Assembly: GCA_937901965.1 (NCBI GenBank)
Contig: CALGSW010000010.1
Location: 1 to 64,000, forward strand
Source: an uncultured Bacteroidota bacterium
GTDB taxonomy: Bacteria; Bacteroidota; Bacteroidia; Bacteroidales; UBA932
Direction: 5' to 3'
Length of the DNA stretch: 64,000 nt
The position numbers and the translations under genes were made by a program. Shown piece by piece: positions 53,476-62,840 of the stretch. Under the pieces are notes generated by a model. That model saw nothing but the letters and a program-made list of their open reading frames with translations. It made no database searches and was not told where the DNA came from. Positions within the stretch are counted from its first letter, which is position 1; every line of letters starts with the position of its first letter.

Positions 53476-56295
53476 TTAATCTCTTGTTGCCTCCTCCAGG
53501 AGATAAAATATTGATTTGAATGAAATACCGCTATGCTTTGAGAGTCCAATCTCACATGTTCTGGAGGTTGCATAACCTTCTGAACAGCCTGAACTTTGCT
53601 CTTTAATGTTTCTTAACCCGTGTTTGTTCAGCTCAGGAAGCAAAAAACCTCTGTCCCCTGCAAAACCACAACAGTTGCTGTCAATAACAACAACTTTATC
53701 TGTACAAAGTTCTGCAATCTTTTTTAAGTGTCCGTCAACCTCCATCTTCTTAGCGCTACAAACAGCAAAAAGAGAAACTTTTTTATCTAACTTTTTAATC
53801 TTTAACTTTCCAAGCAGAAATTCATCTGCGAACTCTGCGGGTTCATAGAGCTTAAGTCTCTCTCCAAAGTTTGATTTCATGGTGTACAGACATGGACTCA
53901 TATCACATAAAACCGGGTGTTTACCATTTTCTGATGCAATTTGTAAAGCCTTTTCGAGATTGTCTGACGATAATTTTCCGGCTTCAGTGAACCCTTTTGA
54001 AGAGAATGCCATTCCACAGCAAAGTGAATCAAGTTTTTCAGGATATATGATTTCATATCCGGCTCTTTTTAAGAGTATCTCTGTAATTTTACTCAGTTCC
54101 AAAGCCTCTGAATACTCTCTGGAAACACCCATACTTCTTGTAATGCATGATGGGAAATAGACAACTTTTGGCCTGTTATCATTTAATCCCTTTTCAGATG
54201 CTTTAACTTTGGTGGCTCCTTTTGGAAAGTATTCATTCCACAAGGGGATTAATCCTCCGGAAGCTTTGTGCATCCCAGTTGCAACTGCACCGAACAACTT
54301 TTTGCCGGTGATAAGTCTTAAGTAGTAGAGAGAATTGAGTCCAATCCTCATACCTTTTGTAACTCCACCCATTCCGGAAGCAAGTGAATATGCAATTCTC
54401 TCAGCTCTTTTAGAATGGCCTTCATGCCTTAGCTCTTTCACCAGTTTTCCGGTATCAATTTTTACAGGACATTTAAGTGCACAAAGACCATCAGTAGCAC
54501 AAGTGTCAAGTCCTGCATAACTGTAAAGCTTTGTAAGTTCAGCTGCTATATGAGGTTGTTCTCCTGACTTTTCCAGCCTGCATATTTCCCTGTATACAGC
54601 TATTCTCTGTCTAGGAGAGAGAGTAAATCCCTCGGAAACGCACCCTCCTTCGCAAAACCCACACTCCATACACTTGTCAACAACCTCTTTTGAAGGGGGA
54701 AGTGGTTTGAAGTTCTTAAGGTGAATCTCACTATCTTTATTAAGTATGACACCTGGATTAAGAATCTCTTTTGGATCAAGGAGGTTTTTTATCCTCTTCA
54801 TTATTGAATATGCCTCTGAACCCCATTCCATCTCAACATAGGGAGCCATATTCCTTCCGGTGCCATGTTCTGCTTTGAGAGATCCGTCAAATCCATCAAC
54901 AACCAGATGTGCTACATCATCCATAAAGGCTGAATATTTGTCAATATCTTCCTGCCGGGAGAAATCCGGACTGAACATAAAGTGAAGATTACCCTCCAGA
55001 GAGTGTCCAAAGATTACTGCATCAGCATAGTTGTATTTTTCAAAAAGAGCCTGCAGTTTGAGCGTTCCCTCTGCAAGTCTCTCAACAGGAAAACATATAT
55101 CTTCAATAATTGGTGTTGTACCCAATTCCCTCATAGCTGCAACAGTTGGCAGAGTCTCTTTTCTGATTTTCCATAGAGATGCCTGAAGTTTAGGATCTGT
55201 AGTAAAACTGAATGGTAGCTCCGTTGCAATAGATGAAATTTTCTCGGATAACAGAGATATATTTTTCATTAGTATCTCTTCATTGTTTGCTCTGGTCTCA
55301 ACAAGCAGTGCAGCAGCTTTTGCCGATATTGTCTTGATATACTCCGGAACTCCTTTTGCCGACTCAACAGACTTTATTGCTGCCCTGTCCATTATCTCAA
55401 CGGCATTTACAGGCAATTTTTTTAGTATCTGGACCGCCTTACATGCACTCTCAATATCGGGATATATGATTAAGGCAAGAGCCTTGTTCTTTTGATCATC
55501 AACAGTGTTATAAGTAATATCAGAAATGAATCCCAGCGTTCCCTCAGAACCAATCATCAAATGTTTGATAATATCAATTCCATCGTTATAATCAGTGAGT
55601 GAATTCAGACTGTAACCGGTTGTGTTTTTAATTTTAAACTTTTTAACAATCTTGTCATAAAGCGGCTTATTTTCTTTTATCTCCTTTGCAAGGTTCTCAA
55701 GCCCCTCTACCATCTGTTTGTGAGATTGCCTGAAGCGTTCACAACTATTCATATCAGATGTGTCTAAAACCGTTCCGTCATGAAGTACCACCCTTATATC
55801 TGCAATTGTTTTATATGAATTTTCAGCAGTTCCGCAACACATGCCTGAAGCGTTATTTGCAGCTATACCGCCAATCATTGCTGCATCAATTGATGCCGGA
55901 TCAGGTCCTATCTTTTTGCCAAAGCGTGCGAGTTTATTATTTGCCTGCTGACCTCTGATGCCACTTTGAAGCTTAATTTTAGCACCATTTTCAAGAATTT
56001 TATAATCCAGCCACCCGTGAGTAGCCACTACAAGTACAGAGTCAGTTATTGCCTGACCGGAAAGAGAGGTGCCGGCAGCCCTGAAAGTTAGTGGTATACT
56101 AAGTAATGAAGCTGCTCTAATGACTTTAACTATCTCTGTTTCGTTTTCAACTTTAACAACAAGTTTTGGGATTAATCTGTAAAAAGAGGCATCTGTTCCA
56201 AAGGCCAAGGTGCTTAACGAGTCATGAAGAAGCCTCTCTGAAGGAATCTCTTTTGAAAGCACATCATAGAACTCTTTGTATTTTCCGGTAATCAT
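53476..56295 (-). CDS. FAD-binding and Fe-S dehydrogenase (GlcD-GlpC fusion, Dld-II-like)
   Basis: A 939-residue fusion. The N-terminal part is an FAD oxidase of the VAO/GlcD type (FRAAGTSLSGQ, PDPASIDAAMIGG, GHSLEGNLHFMFSPD). Then come two [4Fe-4S] motifs (CMECGFCEGGC and CATDGLCALKCP) and two CCG domains (LCCGMAFSS and NCCGFAGDR) as in GlpC/LutA. This architecture is known from respiratory D-lactate dehydrogenase (Dld-II) and putative glycolate oxidases; D-lactate is the favoured substrate. The start overlaps the thioredoxin-like gene stop by 4 bases. Confidence 0.85.
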   Translation of the reverse strand: MITGKYKEFYDVLSKEIPSERLLHDSLSTLAFGTDASFYRLIPKLVVKVENETEIVKVIRAASLLSIPLTFRAAGTSLSGQAITDSVLVVATHGWLDYKILENGAKIKLQSGIRGQQANNKLARFGKKIGPDPASIDAAMIGGIAANNASGMCCGTAENSYKTIADIRVVLHDGTVLDTSDMNSCERFRQSHKQMVEGLENLAKEIKENKPLYDKIVKKFKIKNTTGYSLNSLTDYNDGIDIIKHLMIGSEGTLGFISDITYNTVDDQKNKALALIIYPDIESACKAVQILKKLPVNAVEIMDRAAIKSVESAKGVPEYIKTISAKAAALLVETRANNEEILMKNISLLSEKISSIATELPFSFTTDPKLQASLWKIRKETLPTVAAMRELGTTPIIEDICFPVERLAEGTLKLQALFEKYNYADAVIFGHSLEGNLHFMFSPDFSRQEDIDKYSAFMDDVAHLVVDGFDGSLKAEHGTGRNMAPYVEMEWGSEAYSIMKRIKNLLDPKEILNPGVILNKDSEIHLKNFKPLPPSKEVVDKCMECGFCEGGCVSEGFTLSPRQRIAVYREICRLEKSGEQPHIAAELTKLYSYAGLDTCATDGLCALKCPVKIDTGKLVKELRHEGHSKRAERIAYSLASGMGGVTKGMRIGLNSLYYLRLITGKKLFGAVATGMHKASGGLIPLWNEYFPKGATKVKASEKGLNDNRPKVVYFPSCITRSMGVSREYSEALELSKITEILLKRAGYEIIYPEKLDSLCCGMAFSSKGFTEAGKLSSDNLEKALQIASENGKHPVLCDMSPCLYTMKSNFGERLKLYEPAEFADEFLLGKLKIKKLDKKVSLFAVCSAKKMEVDGHLKKIAELCTDKVVVIDSNCCGFAGDRGFLLPELNKHGLRNIKEQSSGCSEGYATSRTCEIGLSKHSGISFKSIFYLLEEATRD

Positions 56296-57821
56296 TTGAT
56301 TATATCTTTAATGGTTGCAAAATCAATATTTTTAGAGACAATTTTCCCCCTTCTGTTAATCAATATTGATGAGGGGACTGTTTCAGCCTCATAATTAGAA
56401 AAAATAGCTTTGAAATTTTCGTTAACAGGAGATAATATCTCCCATTCCAGTTTATTTTCAGTTTTATAATGTAATGAGGACTCTATAGTACCCATAGGGT
56501 ATACACCCGTCACTTTTATGCCCAACTTAGTGAGATTAGAATATTCGGACTTTAGCTTTGATGTATAGAGGCTACAAGCTGCACAATTTGGATCTGTAAA
56601 GTATATAAGTGTGTACTTTGAACAGGATTTCCCAAGTTTGACCTTTTTGCCTTTTGTATTGACAAGAGTTGATACCTTGAATTTTTTACCCACTCTGTTC
56701 TCCATACTTCTTCTTACCATTGACGCGACCCATACTTCAGGATACTCCGTGTCTCTCCAGAAAGAGGAGAAGGGTAATATGAAATTACTTCCCACAATAA
56801 CTGAGGCCTGTTTTTTTAGTTCACTCTCTGAATAAAGCAGCTCTTCATAAATGTATGAAAACATTGTTCGGTATAGTTCTTTGTCTTCAATTTCTGTAAG
56901 TCTCTTATGCAAATCTGCAAAAGAACTTCTTACAGAACTCGTGTCTTCATAATTGACAGCCTCCATATAGGCTGCCGCAAATCGTTTTGCCTGTTCACTC
57001 AGCTCTTTTTCGTTCTCTTTAAGTTTTTTTATAAGAATATTAAGAGATGAGTAACTTAAGTTCCTTCCTGCAACTTTCCCTGACTTATCCAGCAGGAATA
57101 TCTGAGGGGTTTTAATTACGTTGTATAATCTTTGAAAATCACTGGAGTAGGAGGGGTCTGTTGCAAATATCCAGTTATTGGGAATACTTTTAAACTCATT
57201 CTTAATGTATTCAGAAAGTCTGGATGTGTCAGGCTGAGTATAAACAGCAAATACATTAACACCCTCTGTGTTAAGTGAATCGGATAAGTTTTTTATTAGT
57301 GGAAGTTCAACTTTACAAACAGTGCAATTATCATCAAAAAAAAGGAGTATTGTGTAACTATAACCGAGACTGTTTGACAATGTAACAGATTCACCCTTTA
57401 TATTGTTAAGTCTAAGATTCGGAGCTTTCATTCCAATCAGGGAATGTTTGTTAAAATCTACAAAAAGCTTCAAATCAATTATATTTAAGCTATCCGGAGG
57501 ATTCAGTTTACCATTGAGAAAATAATTTTGTGCTATGTAAACAGCTACACTCTCCAAACCCATTATGTCAATATTCCGGAAAATTGTGTACAGCCTTGAT
57601 GCTATGTGAGATGATAATCCATTTTTACCTCCGGCATTTATTAGTCTGTCAGATGCAGTTATAAGAGAGTCCGGATGTAATGGAACACTTGCTAAATATC
57701 TTGTAATACTTCTGTCTATCTCAACAGAAAGTGAATCCTGATTCTTAGTTAACTTGCTCTGAGCTAAGAAAGTGTTTGAAACCAGAATAAAGATTATAAC
57801 AATTAAACATTTTATTTTCAT
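56292..57821 (-). CDS. Exported protein with two thioredoxin-like domains
   Basis: A 509-residue exported protein. The signal peptide covers about 1-20. Two TlpA/thioredoxin-like domains follow: one at about 130-270 with CTVC (166-169), and one at about 380-505 with CAAC (413-416) and a cis-Pro (TVPSS). Between them is a helical region. Family members in Bacteroidota (DUF5106-containing) are periplasmic oxidoreductases that reduce cysteines. It overlaps the coaD stop and the start of the FAD/Fe-S gene by 4 bases each, but a role with these enzymes is only a guess. Confidence 0.8.
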   Translation of the reverse strand: MKIKCLIVIIFILVSNTFLAQSKLTKNQDSLSVEIDRSITRYLASVPLHPDSLITASDRLINAGGKNGLSSHIASRLYTIFRNIDIMGLESVAVYIAQNYFLNGKLNPPDSLNIIDLKLFVDFNKHSLIGMKAPNLRLNNIKGESVTLSNSLGYSYTILLFFDDNCTVCKVELPLIKNLSDSLNTEGVNVFAVYTQPDTSRLSEYIKNEFKSIPNNWIFATDPSYSSDFQRLYNVIKTPQIFLLDKSGKVAGRNLSYSSLNILIKKLKENEKELSEQAKRFAAAYMEAVNYEDTSSVRSSFADLHKRLTEIEDKELYRTMFSYIYEELLYSESELKKQASVIVGSNFILPFSSFWRDTEYPEVWVASMVRRSMENRVGKKFKVSTLVNTKGKKVKLGKSCSKYTLIYFTDPNCAACSLYTSKLKSEYSNLTKLGIKVTGVYPMGTIESSLHYKTENKLEWEILSPVNENFKAIFSNYEAETVPSSILINRRGKIVSKNIDFATIKDIIK

Positions 57822-58303
57822 TCTCTGTTATTTCTCAACCTGTATGAGAGGTCAACCCCGGTAGCCAGAAAAATAGTGGCATCTCCACCATTTAACAGTA
57901 CGTCTCTTACAACAGTTGATGTTATAAATGAGCACTCTGCACTGGATGGTATAAAAACAGTCTGAATATTTGGTGACATTTTGTAATTTGCCTGTGCTAT
58001 AACTTGTTCAAAATCAAAATCTGTAGTAGAACGAATGCCTCTTACAATAAAACTTGCGCCTACTGAATTGCAAAAATCAATTGTCAGTCCAGTATAGGAC
58101 TCCACCTCAACATTTACTAAATCCTTAACAGATTCTTTAATAATTTCTATTCTCTCATTTACACTAAAAAGACCGGACTTACCGTTATTATATCCAACAG
58201 CTACAATAACCCGGTCAAAAACCCTTAAAGAGGACTGTAAAACATCCAGGTGACCCTTAGTAAATGGGTCAAACGAACCCGGGAAAACAGCTTTTCTTAT
58301 CAT
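57818..58303 (-). CDS. coaD: Phosphopantetheine adenylyltransferase
   Basis: A 161-residue enzyme of coenzyme A synthesis that transfers AMP to 4'-phosphopantetheine. The nucleotidyl-transferase motif is GSFDPFTKGH and the second site reads ISSTVVR-like (FITSTVVRDV). The ATG at 58303, one base past the dapF stop, is preferred; a longer start at 58315 would be TTG. Length and the PNIQTVFIPSS block fit CoaD. Confidence 0.94.
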   Translation of the reverse strand: MIRKAVFPGSFDPFTKGHLDVLQSSLRVFDRVIVAVGYNNGKSGLFSVNERIEIIKESVKDLVNVEVESYTGLTIDFCNSVGASFIVRGIRSTTDFDFEQVIAQANYKMSPNIQTVFIPSSAECSFITSTVVRDVLLNGGDATIFLATGVDLSYRLRNNRE

Positions 58304-58304
58304 T

Positions 58305-59168
58305 TTAGCAATCAATTACGCAACTGAATACATAAGTTGCAGGTCCTGTAAGTTTTATATCTGTATAGTTATCTTCTCCGGTATATGTAAATTCCACAAT
58401 TAGTTCTCCCCCTTTAGTCTCAATTATATTTCTTACCTTCTGAGGAATCTTTATATCTACCTTACTGTATGAAAACTTGTTTCTTGTAAGAAGTTTGTGG
58501 TGAGCAATCGAGGAGGCTGTAACTCCGGTGCCGCAGGAGTAAGTTTCATCTTCAACCCCTCTTTCATATGTTCTTACAGAAATTTTCTGATCCTTATCCT
58601 CCTCAAACTTTGGTATATTGAATCTGCCCCAGCTACCCTGAACAAAATTTACATTTGTACCTCCCGGGAAGTGCGGATGATGCCTCCATAGTTTTCCCTG
58701 CTCTCTGACATCATAATCGTTAATGTTTTCCACAAAAATAACAAGATGAGGAGAACCGGTATCCAGCATATAACTCTTAGGCGAGTATTCTTTGACACTT
58801 GTAACATCAGAAATACCCAGCTTAACTATGCATGTAGAAGGAGAGTATTTGAGAATTTCTGCCTCATGAATTCCATCTACGGCATCAAAGATGAACTTCT
58901 TAATACCCTTATGTGCAGCAAAGGCGACGAGTGATCTTCCTCCGTTTCCGCACATTGTACCCTCTTTTCCGTCGGCATTGTAATACACCATTGAAAATGA
59001 GTATTTCTTACTCTTATTTAACATCATAAGGCCATCGGCACCTATGCCGAACCTTCTGTCGCACAGAAATTTGATCTGACTTTCGGCGAGTTCAATATTT
59101 CCCTCCCTGTTGTCCAGAATAATAAAATCATTTCCTGTTGCCTGATATTTGTATGCTGTGATTTTCAT
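58305..59168 (-). CDS. dapF: Diaminopimelate epimerase
   Basis: A 287-residue enzyme that converts LL- to meso-diaminopimelate for peptidoglycan and lysine. The two catalytic cysteines are in MCGNGGRS and SCGTGVTAS. It begins KYQATGNDFIILDN, the usual start. It lies 1 base after lpxB-ogt and 1 base before coaD. The last residues (CVIDC) are slightly unusual but within normal variation. Confidence 0.94.
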   Translation of the reverse strand: MKITAYKYQATGNDFIILDNREGNIELAESQIKFLCDRRFGIGADGLMMLNKSKKYSFSMVYYNADGKEGTMCGNGGRSLVAFAAHKGIKKFIFDAVDGIHEAEILKYSPSTCIVKLGISDVTSVKEYSPKSYMLDTGSPHLVIFVENINDYDVREQGKLWRHHPHFPGGTNVNFVQGSWGRFNIPKFEEDKDQKISVRTYERGVEDETYSCGTGVTASSIAHHKLLTRNKFSYSKVDIKIPQKVRNIIETKGGELIVEFTYTGEDNYTDIKLTGPATYVFSCVIDC

Positions 59169-59169
59169 G

Positions 59170-60804
59170 TTATTTCTCCTCCCTGTTATTAAAGAGGCTG
59201 TTGTCTGTGTTTAAGTAAGCTCTTTCCAAATCAAGTAGAAAGCTTTTTTTATCAATTCCTATAGCAAATCCTGTAAGTTTGTTGTTTACACCCAAAACCC
59301 GGTGACAAGGAACAACAATCAAAAGTGGGTTCATTTTACAGGCAAGTCCCACGGCTCTGCTGGCATCTTTAGTCTCTACGATTGATGCTATCTCACCATA
59401 AGTTTTTACTTGTCCGTATGGTATCTTTTTGAGCTCCTCCCATACACGTTTCTGAAAGTCTGTGCCTTTCAGTTCCAGCGGAAGGTCAAAAACTCTTCGT
59501 TTCTCTTGAAAATATTCATCTAATTGCTTTATTGTTTCATTAAGAATTGGGTGAATCTCCTTCATCTCAATTTCAGGGTATTCATCCTCAAAATATTCAA
59601 TACTAAGCAGAGAGGTTTCGTTGCAAGAGATTTTTAGTTTCCCTAGTGGAGTCTCATGTATAGTGCTGTAAATCATACTCTCTTTCAATATGTTTAATTC
59701 CTTAACCATAAGCTGTGCAAGTTTTTCAGATGCTCCTTCACCTCCAAGCATTTTACGAACTTTTTTATATCCTGTAAGCACCAATTTTCTCTCTCTGCCA
59801 ATCAGAATCTTGCCAATCTCTTTTGATATGTTTTCACTTGTACAGTCCCACTGTAAAAGCTCTTTGACAAGTTCTCTGTTTAGAATAAGATTTACGAGAC
59901 TGGCATACTTTACCTTAATAATGAATTTTGCCAGATAGGCCGTTATAGGATTCATTCCATAACAGACTACCTGAGGCGTATCTGTTATTGCTGCCTCTAA
60001 ACTGGCCGTTCCTGAAGATACAACTGCAGCAGTTGAGTGTCTTAGTATAGAGTATGTCTCTCCAAACAATAGCTTTATCCTGCTTCCTTGTAGAAATTTC
60101 ATGTAATATTCATGCTCAACAGATGGAGCTCCGGCCAGGATTAGCTGGTAATCAGGATAGTCTTTTTCAAGAACCCTTAATTTTGGGAGGAGGTATTTGA
60201 TTTCATGTTTACGACTACCTGCAAGAAGAGCAATGTATTCAGATTGATCAAGATTGTTTCTTTTTATAAAATCCGTCCTCTCCTCATTAAAGGATTTATC
60301 TGAGAGTATGCTGTCATACAAAGGGTTCCCAACGTAATTAACTGATATGTTATGAGATTTATAAAACTCCTGCTCAAAGGGAAAAATGATGAATATCTTA
60401 TCAATGTACTCTTTTAATTTTTTGACTCTGGACTCACCTCTTGCCCAAACCTTGGGTGGAATAAAGTAGAACGTTTTGAAGCCTTGTTTTTTAGAAAATT
60501 TTGCAATTCTGAGATTGAAGCCCGGATAATCAATTAAAATGACAACATCTGGTCTCCATTCCAGAATATCCCTCTTGCAAAACGATAGATTATCAATTAT
60601 CCTGGAGATTTTTGAAAGAACTTCAACAATTCCCATTACCGCTGTATCCTTGTAGTGCCTGACAAGACCATCAGATATACCGCTCATTTTGTCTCCTCCC
60701 CAGAATCTGAATTCGGCAGATGGGTCCTCTCTTAGAAGACTTTTCATGAGGTTTGATCCGTGCAAATCGCCTGATGCCTCACCCGCTATGAGATAATAAC
60801 GCAT
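59170..60804 (-). CDS. lpxB: LpxB lipid-A-disaccharide synthase fused to O6-methylguanine-DNA methyltransferase
   Basis: One 544-residue frame holding two normally separate proteins. Residues about 1-370 are LpxB (AGEASGDLHGSNL at the start, PPKVWARGESRV, SGTASLEAA), which joins two UDP/lipid X units in lipid A synthesis at the inner membrane. Residues 377-544 form an Ogt/MGMT domain, with acceptor Cys500 in VPCHRV and RAVGLACKMNP, which repairs O6-alkylguanine. No stop separates them. An internal ATG at 59676 with a purine-rich AAGAGAG just upstream could also start a separate Ogt. It is 22 bases after surE and 1 base before dapF. Confidence 0.88.
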   Translation of the reverse strand: MRYYLIAGEASGDLHGSNLMKSLLREDPSAEFRFWGGDKMSGISDGLVRHYKDTAVMGIVEVLSKISRIIDNLSFCKRDILEWRPDVVILIDYPGFNLRIAKFSKKQGFKTFYFIPPKVWARGESRVKKLKEYIDKIFIIFPFEQEFYKSHNISVNYVGNPLYDSILSDKSFNEERTDFIKRNNLDQSEYIALLAGSRKHEIKYLLPKLRVLEKDYPDYQLILAGAPSVEHEYYMKFLQGSRIKLLFGETYSILRHSTAAVVSSGTASLEAAITDTPQVVCYGMNPITAYLAKFIIKVKYASLVNLILNRELVKELLQWDCTSENISKEIGKILIGRERKLVLTGYKKVRKMLGGEGASEKLAQLMVKELNILKESMIYSTIHETPLGKLKISCNETSLLSIEYFEDEYPEIEMKEIHPILNETIKQLDEYFQEKRRVFDLPLELKGTDFQKRVWEELKKIPYGQVKTYGEIASIVETKDASRAVGLACKMNPLLIVVPCHRVLGVNNKLTGFAIGIDKKSFLLDLERAYLNTDNSLFNNREEK

Positions 60805-60826
60805 AATGGTAGATTTTTGATAATGT

Positions 60827-61612
60827 TTACATTTTCCAGAGTTTTGATAATCTGTCTACTTCACTATAATCTGTTGTGTCAATTTTATGGGGTACTATGC
60901 TTATATATCCCTCCTTTACCAGATTGTGGTCAGAATCTCTGTTGTCAGGTTCAAGATTGAAAAATTCACCTGTCATCCAGTAATAGTGAGAGCCATAGGG
61001 ATCTGTTCTGTCTTCAAATTCTTTAATCCACTGACCCTTACCCTGGTGGCAGAATTTGATGCCTTTGATTGAATCTATATCTCTTTCAGGGAAATTAACA
61101 TTGAGATAGATTTCAGGTTTAGGAGGGTTTGAAAGATACTGTTCAACAATCATTTTCCCATAATAAATTGCAGCACTAAAGTCTGTATCACTACGATGAG
61201 AGTAGTGAGAGAAGCCGATAGAAGGGATTCCGTATACTGTACCTTCAGCTGCAGCCCCTAGTGTTCCCGAATAAAGTGATGCAATGGATGCGTTTGAACC
61301 ATGATTGATGCCTGATAATAAAAGATCAGGAGGATTTGTAGTGAACAGCTGATTCATTGCCATTTTAACACAATCTGCCGGTGTCCCGCTGCAGGCGAAT
61401 ATCCTTAATCCTTTTTCTGTCTTAAGCTCGGTAAGCCTGAGCGGTTTTCCTATAGTCAGTGCAGCTGACATTCCTGACATGGCTTCAAAAGGGGCGACTA
61501 CTGTGATATCACCATACTCTCTCATCATCTCAACAAGAGCGGAAATGCCTTTTGATTTAACTCCGTCATCATTAGTAATCAATATATTAAGCTTTCCTCT
61601 TCTCTTCTCCAT
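60827..61612 (-). CDS. surE: 5'/3'-nucleotidase SurE
   Basis: A 261-residue cytosolic phosphatase acting on nucleoside monophosphates, important in stationary-phase survival. The metal site is shown by ITNDDG and the loop LSGINHGSN. GTPADCV and EIYLNVNFPE are also typical. Length matches the family. It leads a tight minus-strand run with lpxB-ogt 22 bases downstream. A TAACTTCG on the minus strand near 61644-61651 is a weak -7 candidate. Confidence 0.94.
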   Translation of the reverse strand: MEKRRGKLNILITNDDGVKSKGISALVEMMREYGDITVVAPFEAMSGMSAALTIGKPLRLTELKTEKGLRIFACSGTPADCVKMAMNQLFTTNPPDLLLSGINHGSNASIASLYSGTLGAAAEGTVYGIPSIGFSHYSHRSDTDFSAAIYYGKMIVEQYLSNPPKPEIYLNVNFPERDIDSIKGIKFCHQGKGQWIKEFEDRTDPYGSHYYWMTGEFFNLEPDNRDSDHNLVKEGYISIVPHKIDTTDYSEVDRLSKLWKM

Positions 61613-61690
61613 AGATATTTTGAATAAATTTTAATTATAATCTGCGAAGTTAATAATTTTGGCACGATTTTGCATAAGTTCTATTTTTTG

Positions 61691-61698
61691 TAACTTTG
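61691..61698 (+). promoter_or_regulatory. gap -7 promoter element
   Basis: TAACTTTG matches TAnnTTTG. The gap ATG at 61748 is about 49 bases downstream, giving a leader with no clear structure. Confidence 0.65.
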
Positions 61699-61747
61699 CG
61701 CCGACATCCAAAAGAAGTTTTAATAAACCATAAATATTTATAGAAAA

Positions 61748-62752
61748 ATGAGCAAAATTAAAGTAGGCATCAACGGCTTTGGCCGTATAGGAAGACTTGT
61801 TTTCCGTGCTGCCCAGCAGAGGAGTGACATTCAGGTTGTAGCGATAAACGACCTTATTGACGTTGATTATATGGCATACATGCTTAAATACGATACAGTT
61901 CACGGTCGTTTTAACGGTGATGTTGATGTTAAGGATGGTAAGCTGATTGTTAACGGTTTCCCAATAAGAGTAACTGCCGAAAAAAATCCTGCTGACCTGA
62001 AATGGGGAGAAGTAGGTGCTGATTATGTTGTTGAATCAACTGGTCTTTTCCTTACTAAAGAGAAATGTGAAGCTCATATTCAGGCAGGTGCAAAAAGAGT
62101 AATAATGTCTGCACCATCAAAGGATGATACTCCAATGTTTGTTTATGGTGTCAATCACAATAAGTATTCTGGAGAACAATTCGTTTCCAATGCTTCTTGC
62201 ACAACTAATTGCCTTGCTCCCATTGTAAAGGTACTTAATGAAAACTTTGGAATAGTTGAGGGTCTTATGACAACTGTACACGCTACTACAAATACTCAGA
62301 AAACAGTTGATGCTCCTTCAGCAAAAGACTGGAGAGGAGGACGTGCAGCAGCTGCTAATATTATCCCATCTTCAACAGGTGCTGCAAAAGCAGTTGGTAA
62401 AGTACTGCCTGAAATGAATGGAAAACTCACAGGAATGTCATTCAGAGTACCTACTGTAGACGTTTCTGTAGTTGACTTAACATGCCGTCTTGAAAAACCT
62501 GCATCATATGATGAAATTAAAAAAGCAATGAAAAAGGCGTCAGAAGGTGAATTAAAAGGTATTTTAGGTTATACAGAAGATGCAGTAGTATCATCTGATT
62601 TTATTACAGATCCTCGCACCTCAATTTTTGATGCAGAAGCAGGTATTTCTCTTAATCCAAATTTTGTAAAAGTGGTTGCATGGTACGACAATGAGTGGGG
62701 CTACTCAAACAAAGTACTTGATATGTTGGCTCACATGGCTACTGTAAAGTAA
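61748..62752 (+). CDS. gap: Glyceraldehyde-3-phosphate dehydrogenase
   Basis: A 334-residue glycolytic enzyme that oxidises G3P with NAD and Pi. The Rossmann motif GFGRIGR is at about 10-16, the catalytic Cys is in SNASCTTNC, and the VHATTNTQKTVD and YDNEWGYSNK segments are present. Length is standard. It has its own promoter and a strong terminator, so it is monocistronic. Confidence 0.97.
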   Translation: MSKIKVGINGFGRIGRLVFRAAQQRSDIQVVAINDLIDVDYMAYMLKYDTVHGRFNGDVDVKDGKLIVNGFPIRVTAEKNPADLKWGEVGADYVVESTGLFLTKEKCEAHIQAGAKRVIMSAPSKDDTPMFVYGVNHNKYSGEQFVSNASCTTNCLAPIVKVLNENFGIVEGLMTTVHATTNTQKTVDAPSAKDWRGGRAAAANIIPSSTGAAKAVGKVLPEMNGKLTGMSFRVPTVDVSVVDLTCRLEKPASYDEIKKAMKKASEGELKGILGYTEDAVVSSDFITDPRTSIFDAEAGISLNPNFVKVVAWYDNEWGYSNKVLDMLAHMATVK

Positions 62753-62776
62753 TATTTCTCAAAAGGAGATTCTTCA

Positions 62777-62812
62777 GAGGGCGACTAAAATGATAGTCGC
62801 CCTCATTTTTTT
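62777..62812 (+). terminator. Terminator after gap
   Basis: GAGGGCGACTA (62777-62787) and TAGTCGCCCTC (62794-62804) form an 11-bp perfect stem followed by a T-run. Confidence 0.88.
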
Positions 62813-62815
62813 ACA

Positions 62816-62823
62816 TATATTTG
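62816..62823 (+). promoter_or_regulatory. -7 promoter element of the sensor-like gene and trkH
   Basis: TATATTTG matches TAnnTTTG, 17 bases before the ATG at 62841. Confidence 0.65.
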
Positions 62824-62840
62824 TGGTCAAAACTTAAACT

